A stretch of 64,000 bases of DNA from Methanococcoides sp. AM1 (GCF_900774055.1 NZ_CAAGSW010000001.1:265797-329796), one strand, 5' to 3'. Counted from the stretch's first letter, positions 16,879 to 25,742 are shown. Program-made: numbers and translations. The notes: generated by a model not told the origin, from the sequence alone.

Positions 16879-18386
16879 GCCTGGGAAGCGTACCCCTAAA
16901 ATACAAAGTTACAATCGACCGCGAGCAGTGCATGCACTGTATGAGGTGTATCGATAACTGTTCGTATGGAGTTTTCCACAAGGAAGATGACAGGATAATC
17001 ATCGATTCCCGAAAGTGTACCGCATGTCACCACTGCATATCCATGTGCCCGAGAGATGCCATATCACTGAAAGAACGACCTGTGGATTACCGTAGCCATC
17101 CGCTCTGGACAGCTGAGGCACGCGAGGATATCATCAACCAGGCACGTACAGGAAAGATCATCCTTGCAGGCATGGGAAATGCAAAACCATATCCGGTTAT
17201 CTTTGACAGGCTTGTGCTTGATGCCTGCCAGGTAACAAACCCGAGTATTGACCCGCTGCGTGAACCAATGGAGCTTCGGACATATATTGGAAAGAAGCCA
17301 TCAAGACTTGAGATCGATAAGAAGGATAATGGTGACATAGATCTGCTCACCAAACTTACACCTAACCTCAAACTTGAAACTCCGATCATGATCGGCCATA
17401 TGAGCTATGGCGCCATCAGCCTGAACGCACAGCTAAGCCTTGCTAAAGCTGTGGAGAAGACAGGGACTTTCATGGGAACCGGGGAAGGAGGCCTTCATGA
17501 GGCCATCTACCCGTACCAGAAAAATATGATAGTACAGGTGGCTTCCGGCCGTTTCGGTGTGGACATCAACTACCTCGAAAGAGGAGCTGCCATAGAGATC
17601 AAGATCGGACAGGGTGCAAAGCCCGGTATCGGAGGTCACCTTCCGGGAGAAAAGGTATGTCAGGATGTGTCCTGTACCCGCATGATACCCCTTGGAAGTG
17701 ACGCGATCAGCCCTGCGCCTCACCATGACATATACAGCATAGAAGACCTTGCACAGCTTGTGAGAAGCCTTAAGGAAGCCACCGAGTGGAAGAAACCTGT
17801 GTTCGTGAAGATAGCCGCTGTGCACAATGCGGCGGCAATTGCAGCAGGTATTGCACGTTCCTCGGCAGACGCTGTGGTCATAGACGGATTCCGCGGTGGT
17901 AGCGGAGCAACACCAAAGGTATTCAGGGACAATGTTGGCATTCCTATCGAGGCAGCTGTTGCAAGCGTTGACCAGAAGCTCAAGGACCAGGGGATCAGGA
18001 ACAAGATCTCGGTCATTGCAAGTGGCGGTATCCGCAACAGTGCGGATATTGCAAAATCCATCGCTCTCGGAGCAGATGCAGTTTACATCGGCACAGGAGC
18101 ACTTATCGCAATGGGATGCCGTGTTTGCGGCCAGTGTTACAGGGGTATGTGCCCCTGGGGAATTGCAACCCAGAGACCTGACCTTGTAGGGCGCCTTGAC
18201 CCGGAAGTAGAATCCGAGCATGTGGCAAATCTCATCCGCTCATGGACACTTGAGCTTAGCGAACTGATGGGAGCTGCCGGTATCAACAGTATTGAAAGCC
18301 TGAGGAGCAACAGGAGCCGTCTGCGAGGATATATGCTGGATGAAGGGACCCTTGATGTCCTGCAGGTCAAACCGGTAGGGGCCTGA
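16875..18386 (+). CDS. Glutamate synthase FMN subunit with ferredoxin domain (GltB2-like)
   Basis: A 503-residue protein with an N-terminal ferredoxin domain, CMHCMRCIDNCSYG near residue 16 and CTACHHCISMCPRD near residue 46, followed by the FMN-binding glutamate synthase barrel. Visible barrel features are IMIGHMSYGAISLNAQ, GTGEGGLHEAIYPY, KPGIGGHLPGEKV, VIDGFRGGSGATP and SGGIRNSADIAKSIALGADAVYIG. A late CRVCGQCYRGMCPWGIA holds further cluster ligands. It makes glutamate from 2-oxoglutarate and ammonia using low-potential electrons. It overlaps the glutaminase gene by 4 bases. Confidence 0.95.
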   Translation: MSLGSVPLKYKVTIDREQCMHCMRCIDNCSYGVFHKEDDRIIIDSRKCTACHHCISMCPRDAISLKERPVDYRSHPLWTAEAREDIINQARTGKIILAGMGNAKPYPVIFDRLVLDACQVTNPSIDPLREPMELRTYIGKKPSRLEIDKKDNGDIDLLTKLTPNLKLETPIMIGHMSYGAISLNAQLSLAKAVEKTGTFMGTGEGGLHEAIYPYQKNMIVQVASGRFGVDINYLERGAAIEIKIGQGAKPGIGGHLPGEKVCQDVSCTRMIPLGSDAISPAPHHDIYSIEDLAQLVRSLKEATEWKKPVFVKIAAVHNAAAIAAGIARSSADAVVIDGFRGGSGATPKVFRDNVGIPIEAAVASVDQKLKDQGIRNKISVIASGGIRNSADIAKSIALGADAVYIGTGALIAMGCRVCGQCYRGMCPWGIATQRPDLVGRLDPEVESEHVANLIRSWTLELSELMGAAGINSIESLRSNRSRLRGYMLDEGTLDVLQVKPVGA

Positions 18387-18390
18387 TAAC

Positions 18391-19134
18391 ATGGAAAAAC
18401 TAGAGATCGATGCAAAAGGAATGCACTATACCCCCCTCAATGAAATGATAAGAGAGGCGGTCAAAAACGGTGCAAAAGAGATAATCCTGAACAATGTGCT
18501 AGGCCAGCGGTTCATCGCTGATGGATTGAAAGGTGATGTCACCATCAGGATCAACGGAGTTGCCGGAGGTGACCTTGGAATGTTCATGAACGGACCCACC
18601 TGCATAGTTAACGGAAATTGTGACCATGCCCCCGGCAATACCATGGATGGCGGAACGATCGTCATCCACGGGAGTGCAGGAGATGCCGCAGCACATAGTA
18701 TGCGTGGCGGAAAGCTGTTCGTGGAAAAGAACATCGGCTATCGCGGAGGTATCCACATGAAGCAGTATGAGGAAGACCGGCGACCTGTACTGGTCGTAGG
18801 TGGCTCTTCACATGCATTCCTGGGAGAGTATATGGCAGGAGGCCTGATCCTTGTACTGGGCATCGGGCAGGAAAATCCGGTAATGGACCGTGGGATCGGC
18901 AGTGGCATCCACGGAGGAATGATAGTTATCCGAGGGGAAGTAGAGGATAAGCTTCTGGGCGTTGGTGCCAGAAAGATGGAATTCGGAGAAAGGGAACTGG
19001 AAATGATCAGCCCATATGTGGAAGAATTCTGCAAACACTTTGGCATGGAACCCTCCGGGTTACTGGATATGAACTATACCTGCATAGTACCTGCAAGCAC
19101 CAGACCGTTTGCAGGCAAGTACACATGGGAGTGA
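18391..19134 (+). CDS. Glutamate synthase GXGXG subunit (GltB3-like)
   Basis: A 247-residue protein with the right-handed beta-helix built of GXGXG repeats that forms the C-terminal domain of large glutamate synthases. Repeats are seen as GVAGGDLGMFMNGP, GNCDHAPGNTMDGG, HGSAGDAAAHSMRGG, EYMAGGLILVLG and GSGIHGGMIVIRGE. It is a structural subunit that ties the glutaminase and FMN parts together. It starts 4 bases after the FMN subunit gene and is followed after 4 bases by the FrhB-like gene. Confidence 0.92.
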   Translation: MEKLEIDAKGMHYTPLNEMIREAVKNGAKEIILNNVLGQRFIADGLKGDVTIRINGVAGGDLGMFMNGPTCIVNGNCDHAPGNTMDGGTIVIHGSAGDAAAHSMRGGKLFVEKNIGYRGGIHMKQYEEDRRPVLVVGGSSHAFLGEYMAGGLILVLGIGQENPVMDRGIGSGIHGGMIVIRGEVEDKLLGVGARKMEFGERELEMISPYVEEFCKHFGMEPSGLLDMNYTCIVPASTRPFAGKYTWE

Positions 19135-19138
19135 TAAC

Positions 19139-20155
19139 ATGTATGAACGAAATTATACAGATCTTGAAAGCAATATCTGGCACACTGGAAAATGTGCATG
19201 TTGTGGCGCATGTGTTGCAGTTTGTCCGGCAAATTCCCTATTCTTTGAAACCGGAGAGAATTCCACACACCCATTGAATGACGGATACTGCAAGTCAGCT
19301 GTTGATGGGGTGTCCTGCGGCGCCTGCTATGAGGTCTGCCCGAGGATAGATGAACGGAAGATCGAGACCATTGGGAATTCGATCAATATAGTGTCCGCCT
19401 CGGCAAACTTCGATGTTGAGAAGAAGCAAAGTGGAGGTGCGGTCACTGCAATTCTTATGAACGCACTTGAACAAGGTCTTGTGGATGCGGTCATCACTGT
19501 TGCCGAAGATCAATGGAGTCTTAAGCCCAGGTCAACGATCATAACTTCCAGCGAGATGATGACTAAACATGCCGGAAGCCGGTATAACTGGTGGGTACCC
19601 CTTTTATGGGCATTAAAGGAAGCTGTCATCACCAAAAAATACCGCAATATAGCGATAGTAGGTGTACCCTGCGTGGTCCAGGCGATCAGTGAGATGCGAA
19701 AAAGTGAGCATGACCTGATAAGGCCATTCAAGGATTCCATCAGGCTGATGATCGGTCTTTTCTGTACAGAGACATTCGACTATGAGAAAATGGTAGAGGG
19801 GAAGATCAAAAAAGAGATGGGAATATACCCATGGCAGATCAAGCGCCTTGATGTTCCCGGAAAACTGGAGATCACCACCGAGAACGGAAAAATTCACACA
19901 ATTCCGCTTTCCAAGCTTGATGACTGCATACGCCCGGGTTGTGCCATATGTAAAGACCTGACAGCACTCGATGCGGATATTTCTGCCGGGTCCATCGGAA
20001 GCCCACAGGGTCAGACCACACTTATCGTACGCACACCCATAGGAAACAAGTTCTTCATGAGCGCTGTTGATGAAAGAAAGCTTGTGGTCTCGGATGGGGT
20101 GGACCTGAAGCCCATAGAAACTCTTGCGAACAAAAAGATAAAAAGAAGAGCATGA
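19139..20155 (+). CDS. Coenzyme F420-reducing FrhB/FpoF-type subunit
   Basis: A 338-residue protein starting at ATG 19139; an upstream TTG frame overlaps the previous gene and is not needed. The N-terminal Fe-S region CACCGACVAVCPANS (near residue 19) and CGACYEVCPR (near 60) and the FrhB-type core, AVTAILMNALEQGLVDAVI, VGVPCVVQAI and GLFCTETFDYEKM, mark the FAD-dependent F420-oxidising subunit family. Placed last in a glutamate synthase operon, it probably feeds electrons from reduced F420 into the synthase, replacing NADPH or ferredoxin. That coupling is inference from gene order. Confidence 0.9.
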   Translation: MYERNYTDLESNIWHTGKCACCGACVAVCPANSLFFETGENSTHPLNDGYCKSAVDGVSCGACYEVCPRIDERKIETIGNSINIVSASANFDVEKKQSGGAVTAILMNALEQGLVDAVITVAEDQWSLKPRSTIITSSEMMTKHAGSRYNWWVPLLWALKEAVITKKYRNIAIVGVPCVVQAISEMRKSEHDLIRPFKDSIRLMIGLFCTETFDYEKMVEGKIKKEMGIYPWQIKRLDVPGKLEITTENGKIHTIPLSKLDDCIRPGCAICKDLTALDADISAGSIGSPQGQTTLIVRTPIGNKFFMSAVDERKLVVSDGVDLKPIETLANKKIKRRA

Positions 20156-20165
20156 AACAGTATTA

Positions 20166-20196
20166 AGTATCATGCGCCATTGCATGATACTTTTTG
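20166..20196 (+). terminator. Glutamate synthase operon terminator
   Basis: AGTATCATGC (20166-20175) and GCATGATACT (20182-20191) form a perfect 10-bp stem with a 6-base loop, followed by a run of T (20191-20195). It lies 10 bases after the FrhB-like stop codon. Confidence 0.8.
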
Positions 20197-20293
20197 CTCG
20201 CAGTGACACTTCTTGTTATTACTTTCAATATGCTCACAGCAGGTACAAATAAGAGGTACAATATAACGTTATGCGAAGTTGGAGAAAGTGTCA

Positions 20294-21517
20294 ATGCCTG
20301 CATATACTGTTACGGAACTGAACAATTTTATCAAAAATATACTGACAACTGACCCGAATCTGAACAATGTCTGGGTACAGGGAGAGATCTCAAACCTCAC
20401 AAAACATGGGTCAGGACATTATTATTTTACCATCAAGGACAAAAAGAGCCAGATAAGCTGTGTTAGTTTCAGGTCCGTGAACAGGTCACTTAGATTCGAA
20501 CCTGAAAAGAACATGAAGGTACTTGTTTTTGGATCCGTGGACGTATATACCATCCGCGGCCAGTACCAACTGCGTGTGATGGACATGCGACCGGATGGGA
20601 TCGGGGAATTATACAAAGCTTATGAGCAGCTCAAGGAAAGACTGGAAAAGGAAGGACTTTTCAGCGATATCCACAAGCAAACCATACCAAAATTCCCGAA
20701 AAAGATCGGTGTTGCCACCTCTGCCACAGGTGCTGCAATACATGATATATTGAATGTCATCGGGCGCAGATACCCTGTTGACATACTACTCTCACCCACC
20801 ATCGTACAAGGAGAAAGGTCTGTGGAAAGTATCGTACATTCCATAGAACTGCTGAACAGGACCGATGTGGATGTGATAATAGTGGGCCGTGGTGGCGGCT
20901 CCCTTGAAGACCTCTGGTCATTTAATGAGGAAGCGGTCGCAAGAGCTGTTTTCAACTCCGAAAAACCCATTGTTTCCGCAGTAGGCCATGAAACTGATTT
21001 TACCATATCTGACTTTACAGCCGACCTTCGGGCACCAACGCCTTCTGCAGCTGCAGAGCTTGTAGTGCCTGACCAGAAGGACGTAAAAAGACATCTGGTG
21101 AACCTGAACATGAGGATGGAAAGCGAAATTCACCACCTCATATCTGAAAGAAAGAAGCATCTGGAACATCTTCAGGAAAAGATAGAACCTGAACATTTCA
21201 GGGACATGCTAAGACAGGATTTCCAACATATTGATGAGCTCACATCAAAGCTGACAACATCCATTGGAAGAATTGTAGAGAACAAGACATCTGAGCTCAG
21301 GCTTCATGCTTCCAGACTCAATTCGGTAAGCCCTTTGAACACCATGGGAAGAGGCTACAGCATTGCAGTATCCCCTGATAGCAGGAGGATCATCACAAAA
21401 GTTGCCGATGTAAAGGAGAAAGATAAAGTTGATGTAATTGTCAGCGATGGTATTCTGGAATGTAATGTAAAGAGCATAAGGGACGACAGGAAGAAATACC
21501 TGCTATTTGAGAGGTGA
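20294..21517 (+). CDS. xseA: Exodeoxyribonuclease VII large subunit
   Basis: About 407 residues with the N-terminal OB fold (YTVTELNNFIKNIL, WVQGEISNLTKHGSGHYYFTIKD) and the catalytic exonuclease VII domain (PKKIGVATSATGAAIHDI, GRGGGSLEDLWSFNEEAVARAVF, SAVGHETDFTISDFTADLRAPTPSAAAEL segment), then a coiled coil and short C-terminus. The enzyme degrades single-stranded DNA. ATG 20294 was chosen because of ggagaaag 9 bases upstream; the frame runs further to a TTG. Exonuclease VII is mainly bacterial; methanogens of this group carry it sporadically, which suggests gene transfer from bacteria. Confidence 0.93.
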   Translation: MPAYTVTELNNFIKNILTTDPNLNNVWVQGEISNLTKHGSGHYYFTIKDKKSQISCVSFRSVNRSLRFEPEKNMKVLVFGSVDVYTIRGQYQLRVMDMRPDGIGELYKAYEQLKERLEKEGLFSDIHKQTIPKFPKKIGVATSATGAAIHDILNVIGRRYPVDILLSPTIVQGERSVESIVHSIELLNRTDVDVIIVGRGGGSLEDLWSFNEEAVARAVFNSEKPIVSAVGHETDFTISDFTADLRAPTPSAAAELVVPDQKDVKRHLVNLNMRMESEIHHLISERKKHLEHLQEKIEPEHFRDMLRQDFQHIDELTSKLTTSIGRIVENKTSELRLHASRLNSVSPLNTMGRGYSIAVSPDSRRIITKVADVKEKDKVDVIVSDGILECNVKSIRDDRKKYLLFER

Positions 21518-21521
21518 ACAT

Positions 21522-21803
21522 ATGGGAAAGACAGATAGTACCGACGGTATTAGTGAAGACAACATTAATGAAGAGATCATTGATGAATTTACATTTGAAG
21601 AAGCGCTTGAAGAACTGGAAACTATTGTTGAGCATCTTGAAAGGGGGCAGCTTACTCTGGACGATAGTATAGGAACCTTCGAGAAAGGTATGAAGCTGGC
21701 ACTCCTCTGTAACCGTAAAATAGAGGATTCTGAAAAGAAAATAGAGCTCCTGATAGAAAAGAACGGTAAACTTGCGACAGAACCATTTAGTGAAATGGAA
21801 TGA
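21522..21803 (+). CDS. xseB: Exodeoxyribonuclease VII small subunit
   Basis: A 93-residue helical protein with the XseB motif FEEALEELETIVEHLERGQLTLDDSI followed by FEKGMKLALLCNRKI (residues 24-70). Several small subunits decorate the coiled coil of each large subunit. The ribosome binding site gaggtga overlaps the xseA stop, so the two are coupled. The N-terminal 20 residues are an acidic extension compared with bacterial XseB. Confidence 0.9.
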   Translation: MGKTDSTDGISEDNINEEIIDEFTFEEALEELETIVEHLERGQLTLDDSIGTFEKGMKLALLCNRKIEDSEKKIELLIEKNGKLATEPFSEME

Positions 21804-21919
21804 AGGAAAGACGCTAAGAAAAAAGAAACAATCATATAATATTATGTAATGTATTTTTATAAGTATATATATGGAATCAAGAAATTATAAGTAACCCTTT
21901 GTCCATATGGAAAATTACA

Positions 21920-23302
21920 ATGTCAGAACTTCAAAATTTGTCATGCTGTATCGACGGCTTTGATGAGATCCTGGGGGGATTCAGGAAACCATCAACAATA
22001 CTGGTTGCGGGTACAGCAGGGGTTGGCAAGACCACAATGATACTGCAGATGTTATCAAATGCTGCCAAAAGGGGAGAAAAAACACTATACATACCTCTTA
22101 CAACGGAGACTGCAGGGAAAACCGAAAGACTGCATTCAATATACCCATTCCTGGATGAGAATGTCAAAGTATATCCGGTGAGCCGCCCTGCATCTGAGAA
22201 GGATCCATTGAGCACATTGATAGATGTCGGAAATGTAATAGCCTCGGAAAATCCCGACCGTCTGGCCATTGACCCGATCACACCCATAGGATTTGGCTTT
22301 GTTGAGCAGGAGAGAAGGCGTTTCTTCTACACACTGGATTCCATGCTTAAAGAATCAAAAGCCTTTGTGATGCTCACAGGAGAGCTTGTTGAAGATCAGA
22401 TACATGGGTATGTTGCCAGCCACCTTACAGATGGGATCATATATCTTTCAAAAGAGAACTCCGGCTACCATACTGCCCACAAACTGAAAGTCCTGAAGAT
22501 GCTTGGCATCGAACCGAGCAACAAGGCAAGGTGTACCGCCCGCGAGTACAGTTACGACGTCAGCTCAGAAGGATTTACAGCATACCCTCGCCTGATCGTT
22601 GAAGATGCAGGTGAGCTTCCTGAGACCAGGATAAAGTCAGGAATGGAAAACTTCGACCTTATGCTTCACGGCGGGATGATTGCCGGCAATAGTACCCTTA
22701 TTGCAGGTGAACCCGGAACAGGAAAGAGCATATTTGGATGGCAGTTCCTCATGGAAGGACTCAGGAACGGAGAAAAGGGTATAATAGTCACATACAACGA
22801 GCTCCCACAGCAGATCATTCAGGAAGCATCAAAGTTAGGATATGACATGCAGAAATACGTTGATTCCGGAATGCTGAAATTCATCCATTCCAATCCGGAG
22901 GAGATCCATCCCGATGAGCATGCCACAAGAATAAAAGAACTTGTTGAAAGCATGGAAGCTACAAGGCTTGTAATAGATGGACTGATTAGTCTGGAGATAA
23001 CATTCCCCGACATTATCAAACTCCGTGGGTATCTTCAGCGCCTTACAGCCTATCTGAAGACCAGGGGAGTTACATCGGTCATTACTACGGAACTGAGCGC
23101 TCAGGAGAATGACAGGATCATGAGTAAAGACGCCTCTTTTATTGTTGACACTGTAGTAACGGTCAGACAGGTCGTATTCTCAAATGAAGTTAAACGGTAT
23201 ATCAGAGTACTCAAATCGAAAGGTTCAAAACATGCACTGAACATGCGCGAGTATGTGATCTCAGAAGCAGGAATAAAGATCAACTGTGATGTTATTCTTT
23301 AA
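21920..23302 (+). CDS. KaiC-like double RecA-domain ATPase
   Basis: A 460-residue protein with two RecA/KaiC domains. The first has Walker A GTAGVGKTT near residue 40, the second GEPGTGKS near residue 277. The second has the typical KaiC strand KGIIVTYNELPQQI. Start ATG 21920 (MSELQNLSCCIDGFDEILGG) fits the family's N-terminus; upstream is a strong TATA region (tttttataagtatatata, about 21854-21871). Archaeal KaiC-like proteins act in signalling, motility or DNA-related roles; no KaiB or other partner is near, so the function is open. Confidence 0.85.
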   Translation: MSELQNLSCCIDGFDEILGGFRKPSTILVAGTAGVGKTTMILQMLSNAAKRGEKTLYIPLTTETAGKTERLHSIYPFLDENVKVYPVSRPASEKDPLSTLIDVGNVIASENPDRLAIDPITPIGFGFVEQERRRFFYTLDSMLKESKAFVMLTGELVEDQIHGYVASHLTDGIIYLSKENSGYHTAHKLKVLKMLGIEPSNKARCTAREYSYDVSSEGFTAYPRLIVEDAGELPETRIKSGMENFDLMLHGGMIAGNSTLIAGEPGTGKSIFGWQFLMEGLRNGEKGIIVTYNELPQQIIQEASKLGYDMQKYVDSGMLKFIHSNPEEIHPDEHATRIKELVESMEATRLVIDGLISLEITFPDIIKLRGYLQRLTAYLKTRGVTSVITTELSAQENDRIMSKDASFIVDTVVTVRQVVFSNEVKRYIRVLKSKGSKHALNMREYVISEAGIKINCDVIL

Positions 23303-23371
23303 AAAAAGGAAGCAATGGACTAAAAATAAAAAAAAGAGAGAGCTAAATACCTCTCAAGTATATCTTTTTCA

Positions 23372-23611
23372 TCAGATTGCGTGGATCGACCTCTCAACAC
23401 TTGTTCCGAGCTCCGTGAGGTCGTATACACCACCATCTTCGCTTAACAATTCCTTTTCAACAAGCTCGGCCAGTATCCTATCAACAGATGGCTTTACCAC
23501 GTGCATGTTCTTTGCGATGCGTGCTGCATCCATCTCCCCTTTAGATCCAAGCAGAGCCAGTAGTTTCTGCCTGTTCTTGTTACCTGTTACAAATCCCATT
23601 AATTCATCCAT
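23372..23611 (-). CDS. Small winged-helix DNA-binding protein
   Basis: A 79-residue single-domain winged helix. NKNRQKLLALLGSKGEMDAARIAKN forms helices 1 and 2, MHVVKPSVDRILAELVEKELL the recognition helix, and the GGVYDLTELG end the wing. Similar archaeal proteins are called ArsR/MarR-like regulators. It stands alone, convergent with the KaiC-like gene and divergent from the SRP RNA. No target is evident. Confidence 0.75.
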   Translation of the reverse strand: MDELMGFVTGNKNRQKLLALLGSKGEMDAARIAKNMHVVKPSVDRILAELVEKELLSEDGGVYDLTELGTSVERSIHAI

Positions 23612-23691
23612 GATATCACCATAACAAAGTATACTAATGCATCATATAATTATTTACTCACGATCGACTTTCAATTGATGAAAGAGGAATA

Positions 23692-23700
23692 CTTTTATTA
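23692..23700 (+). promoter_or_regulatory. SRP RNA promoter TATA box
   Basis: cttttatta lies about 25-29 bases upstream of the predicted 5' end of the SRP RNA at 23721, the normal distance for archaeal promoters. Confidence 0.5.
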
Positions 23701-23720
23701 CCTGTAATGCATATGTATGC

Positions 23721-24037
23721 GTGGCGGGCTAGTCTGGGTAGGCCGGCGTTACCTGTAACCCGAAATCGCCGATATGCGGGAGACGAAGCCAAAAGAAGTT
23801 GTTTTGATCATTTCCAAACCTGTGATCTCAACTGAGAAGCCCCGTCCTGCTTGGATGGTGTTGGTAGAAGAACTAATTGGAGAATTGGTCCTCTTATCTT
23901 CACCGTGGGAACCAGTCGAGGCCCGGAAGGGAGCAGACCTACCATGGGCACTTGTCGCTTGTAGGGCTGCGGGGTGGAGGCGAGATCTCAGACCACTTGG
24001 TTTTGTGATGGACAGCAACTCGCGGCGTGCCCGTCAC
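23721..24037 (+). ncRNA. Signal recognition particle RNA (7S RNA)
   Basis: Archaeal-type SRP RNA of about 317 bases. The ends pair, GTGGCGGGC (23721-23729) with GCCCGTCAC (24029-24037), forming helix 1 as expected in archaea. The Alu part has ctgtaacccgaaatcgcc (near 23752). The S domain carries the highly conserved SRP54-binding region, ccGGAAGGGAGCAGACC near 23925, and gtcgaggcccgg. No protein-coding frame is credible here. The exact ends are inferred from the terminal helix and the TATA box. Confidence 0.93.
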
Positions 24038-24115
24038 TTTGAACTTCAAACGAAAAGCATTAAATAATGCTATTGCCTTTAAGGAGAACGCGTGGCAATG
24101 AAATGCTAACTCAAT

Positions 24116-24200
24116 GACGAGATAGCCAAGCCCGGTATGGCGCAGGATTGCTAATCCTGTGGTGCTTTGCGCCTCGGGGGTTCGAATCCCCCTCTCGTCG
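24116..24200 (+). tRNA. tRNA-Ser (anticodon GCT)
   Basis: An 85-base class II tRNA. The acceptor stem is GACGAGA (24116-24122) with TCTCGTC (24193-24199) and discriminator G24200. The anticodon stem CAGGA/TCCTG encloses TTGCTAA with anticodon GCT at 24150-24152, reading AGC and AGT codons. The long variable arm (around 24161-24174) and the T arm ending in GGGGGTTCGAATCCCCC confirm tRNA-Ser. The CCA end is not encoded. A T-run follows directly. It is about 80 bases downstream of the SRP RNA. Confidence 0.97.
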
Positions 24201-24269
24201 CTTTTTTATACACCATTGAACCCATAATGGACATACAATTGTTTCACATAATCGTTGCAGGCGAATATC

Positions 24270-24515
24270 ATGCCAAAAACAAAACCTATAATTTCAGTGC
24301 TTAGCGAAATGCCAGCAGAGAACAACGTAGCTGAAAAGGCACCTAGCGGATGTGGAGGCTGTTCAGGAGGCACTTGCGGAGCTTTTGGTATAAGGGCAGG
24401 ATCTGAAAAGGACGTAGTGATCAGGAACTTGCTCATCTTTGCAATTATGGGGATTGGAATGCTTCTTGCAGCATACCTTATTGTGAAGCTCCTGAACCTT
24501 GTCACAGGGAATTAA
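24270..24515 (+). CDS. Small cysteine- and glycine-rich membrane protein
   Basis: An 81-residue protein of unknown function. Residues 26-37 contain SGCGGCSGGTCG with three cysteines in CxxCxxxxC spacing, which could bind a metal. A single transmembrane helix follows at about residues 54-76 (LLIFAIMGIGMLLAAYLIV). The ATG at 24270 was chosen over a TTG upstream. It is convergent with the RNase P gene; the two reading frames overlap by 4 bases at their ends. Confidence 0.65.
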   Translation: MPKTKPIISVLSEMPAENNVAEKAPSGCGGCSGGTCGAFGIRAGSEKDVVIRNLLIFAIMGIGMLLAAYLIVKLLNLVTGN

Positions 24516-24844
24516 AAATTCGTTTTTTTGTCAGTAGTATAAGGATAACGCATCTCTTTCCCACATTTAAGGCAGGTTATTGTCATATACCTGCCATGAA
24601 GCCTTATCCTCGAGCTGTTGCCAGGAACCAGAAAAGAATGGCAACCCTTGCATACCCTGCGCTTTAAGTAAGAAGGAAGCCTCACGCGATATCTCATTCC
24701 GATCCGCCTTGCCAGAGCTACGTACCGGTCACTCCTATCAGGATGAGAACCATAGTTCTGCCCTGCAAGTTTGAAAAGATATTCGATCCTTTCAGTTGCT
24801 ATATCCTTTATCAGGTTCTTTTGCTTCTTTTTTATTCGTGCCAT
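24512..24844 (-). CDS. rnp4: Ribonuclease P protein component 4
   Basis: A 110-residue protein of the Rpp21/Rnp4 family, part of archaeal RNase P, which removes 5' leaders from tRNA precursors. The N-terminus is basic and helical (IKKKQKNLIKDIATERIEYLF). The zinc ribbon uses CKGCHSFLVPG near residue 64 and CLKCGKEMRYPY near residue 91. Length matches the family (about 105-115). Its location beside SRP RNA and a tRNA gene fits an RNA-processing neighbourhood. Confidence 0.93.
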   Translation of the reverse strand: MARIKKKQKNLIKDIATERIEYLFKLAGQNYGSHPDRSDRYVALARRIGMRYRVRLPSYLKRRVCKGCHSFLVPGNSSRIRLHGRYMTITCLKCGKEMRYPYTTDKKTNF

Positions 24845-24890
24845 ACAAAAATACCTTTGTGTATCTTACTTGCTTACCTTACGGACCTAC

Positions 24891-25556
24891 TTATTTGTCC
24901 TGTAAAATGATCACTTCGATTCGAGGATCCTTTTCGTTTACAAGTTCCTTAAACCTTTGTGGATCTGACTCAGTGCATTCCACGCAACCATAATGCATGG
25001 GTATGGCGACCTTCGGACCTATAAGTGCAGCAGCTTCTGCAGCTTCCTCTTCACCCATAGTAAAAAGTGTACTAATAGGAAGAAGGACAACATCTGCCTT
25101 CATATCCTTCATTTCAGGGATGAGGTCTGTGTCTCCTGCATGGTATATTCTCACACCATCAAGCTCGACAATATAACCCACGCCATCCCCACGAGGGTGA
25201 TTGGGCTTGTCCAGATTATATGCAGGTACCACTTCGATATTGACACCTTTTATTGCAAGATCACCGGTCAGAAGATCACCTGCATCGATACGTCTTGCAT
25301 CACCCTTGAATTGTAAGCTCATTTTTTCAGGAATGATAGTTGTAGTTGTGCTTCCACGCACCCTCCTTATGGATTCCGGATCGCAATGATCAAAATGTTC
25401 ATGTGTCAACAATATAATATCTGCATCGCCCTCATGACCAGGACCATCAGGCAGCATATACGGATCGATGTATACGACCCTGCCCTGACCTTTCAATACA
25501 AATCCGGCATGACCGAGCCATTCTATAAAGACATTACCAACCTGTGTACTTCCCAT
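24891..25556 (-). CDS. Metallo-beta-lactamase fold hydrolase (UlaG/UPF0173-like)
   Basis: A 221-residue protein with the metal-binding HEHFDHCD motif near residue 52 (HxHxDH), a further HAGDTDLIPEM segment near 137, and PMHYGCVE near 184. The short N-terminal strand IEWLGHAGFVLKG and IDPYMLP are typical of the UPF0173/UlaG group of metal-dependent hydrolases. The substrate is unknown. The start at 25556 is supported by ggaggg 5-10 bases upstream. Confidence 0.9.
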   Translation of the reverse strand: MGSTQVGNVFIEWLGHAGFVLKGQGRVVYIDPYMLPDGPGHEGDADIILLTHEHFDHCDPESIRRVRGSTTTTIIPEKMSLQFKGDARRIDAGDLLTGDLAIKGVNIEVVPAYNLDKPNHPRGDGVGYIVELDGVRIYHAGDTDLIPEMKDMKADVVLLPISTLFTMGEEEAAEAAALIGPKVAIPMHYGCVECTESDPQRFKELVNEKDPRIEVIILQDK

Positions 25557-25710
25557 CCTATACCCTCCTTAAATCATCGCATCATTAAAGTTTCATCTTT
25601 GAACCTGAATGTGAGAATAACACGATCCATCTTAAAACTGCCGAATTCTTTTACAGTACTCGTATATCAGATGATAAGACCGTGTAATTTTTTGAACTAT
25701 CATTCGATAA

Positions 25711-25742
25711 TATTTATATAGAAGTGGGTGTTGTATATACAA
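25711..25742 (+). promoter_or_regulatory. Promoter and palindrome upstream of the DUF1699 gene
   Basis: tatttatata at 25711-25720 is a good TATA box. The perfect 12-bp palindrome TTGTATATACAA (25731-25742) ends at the predicted start site (about 25742), a place where a repressor could act. A leader of about 75 bases follows before the ATG at 25818. Confidence 0.45.

Noticed and set aside
23749-24067. ORFs on both strands between 23.7 and 24.1 kb
   Set aside because: They lie inside the SRP RNA and have no family resemblance.
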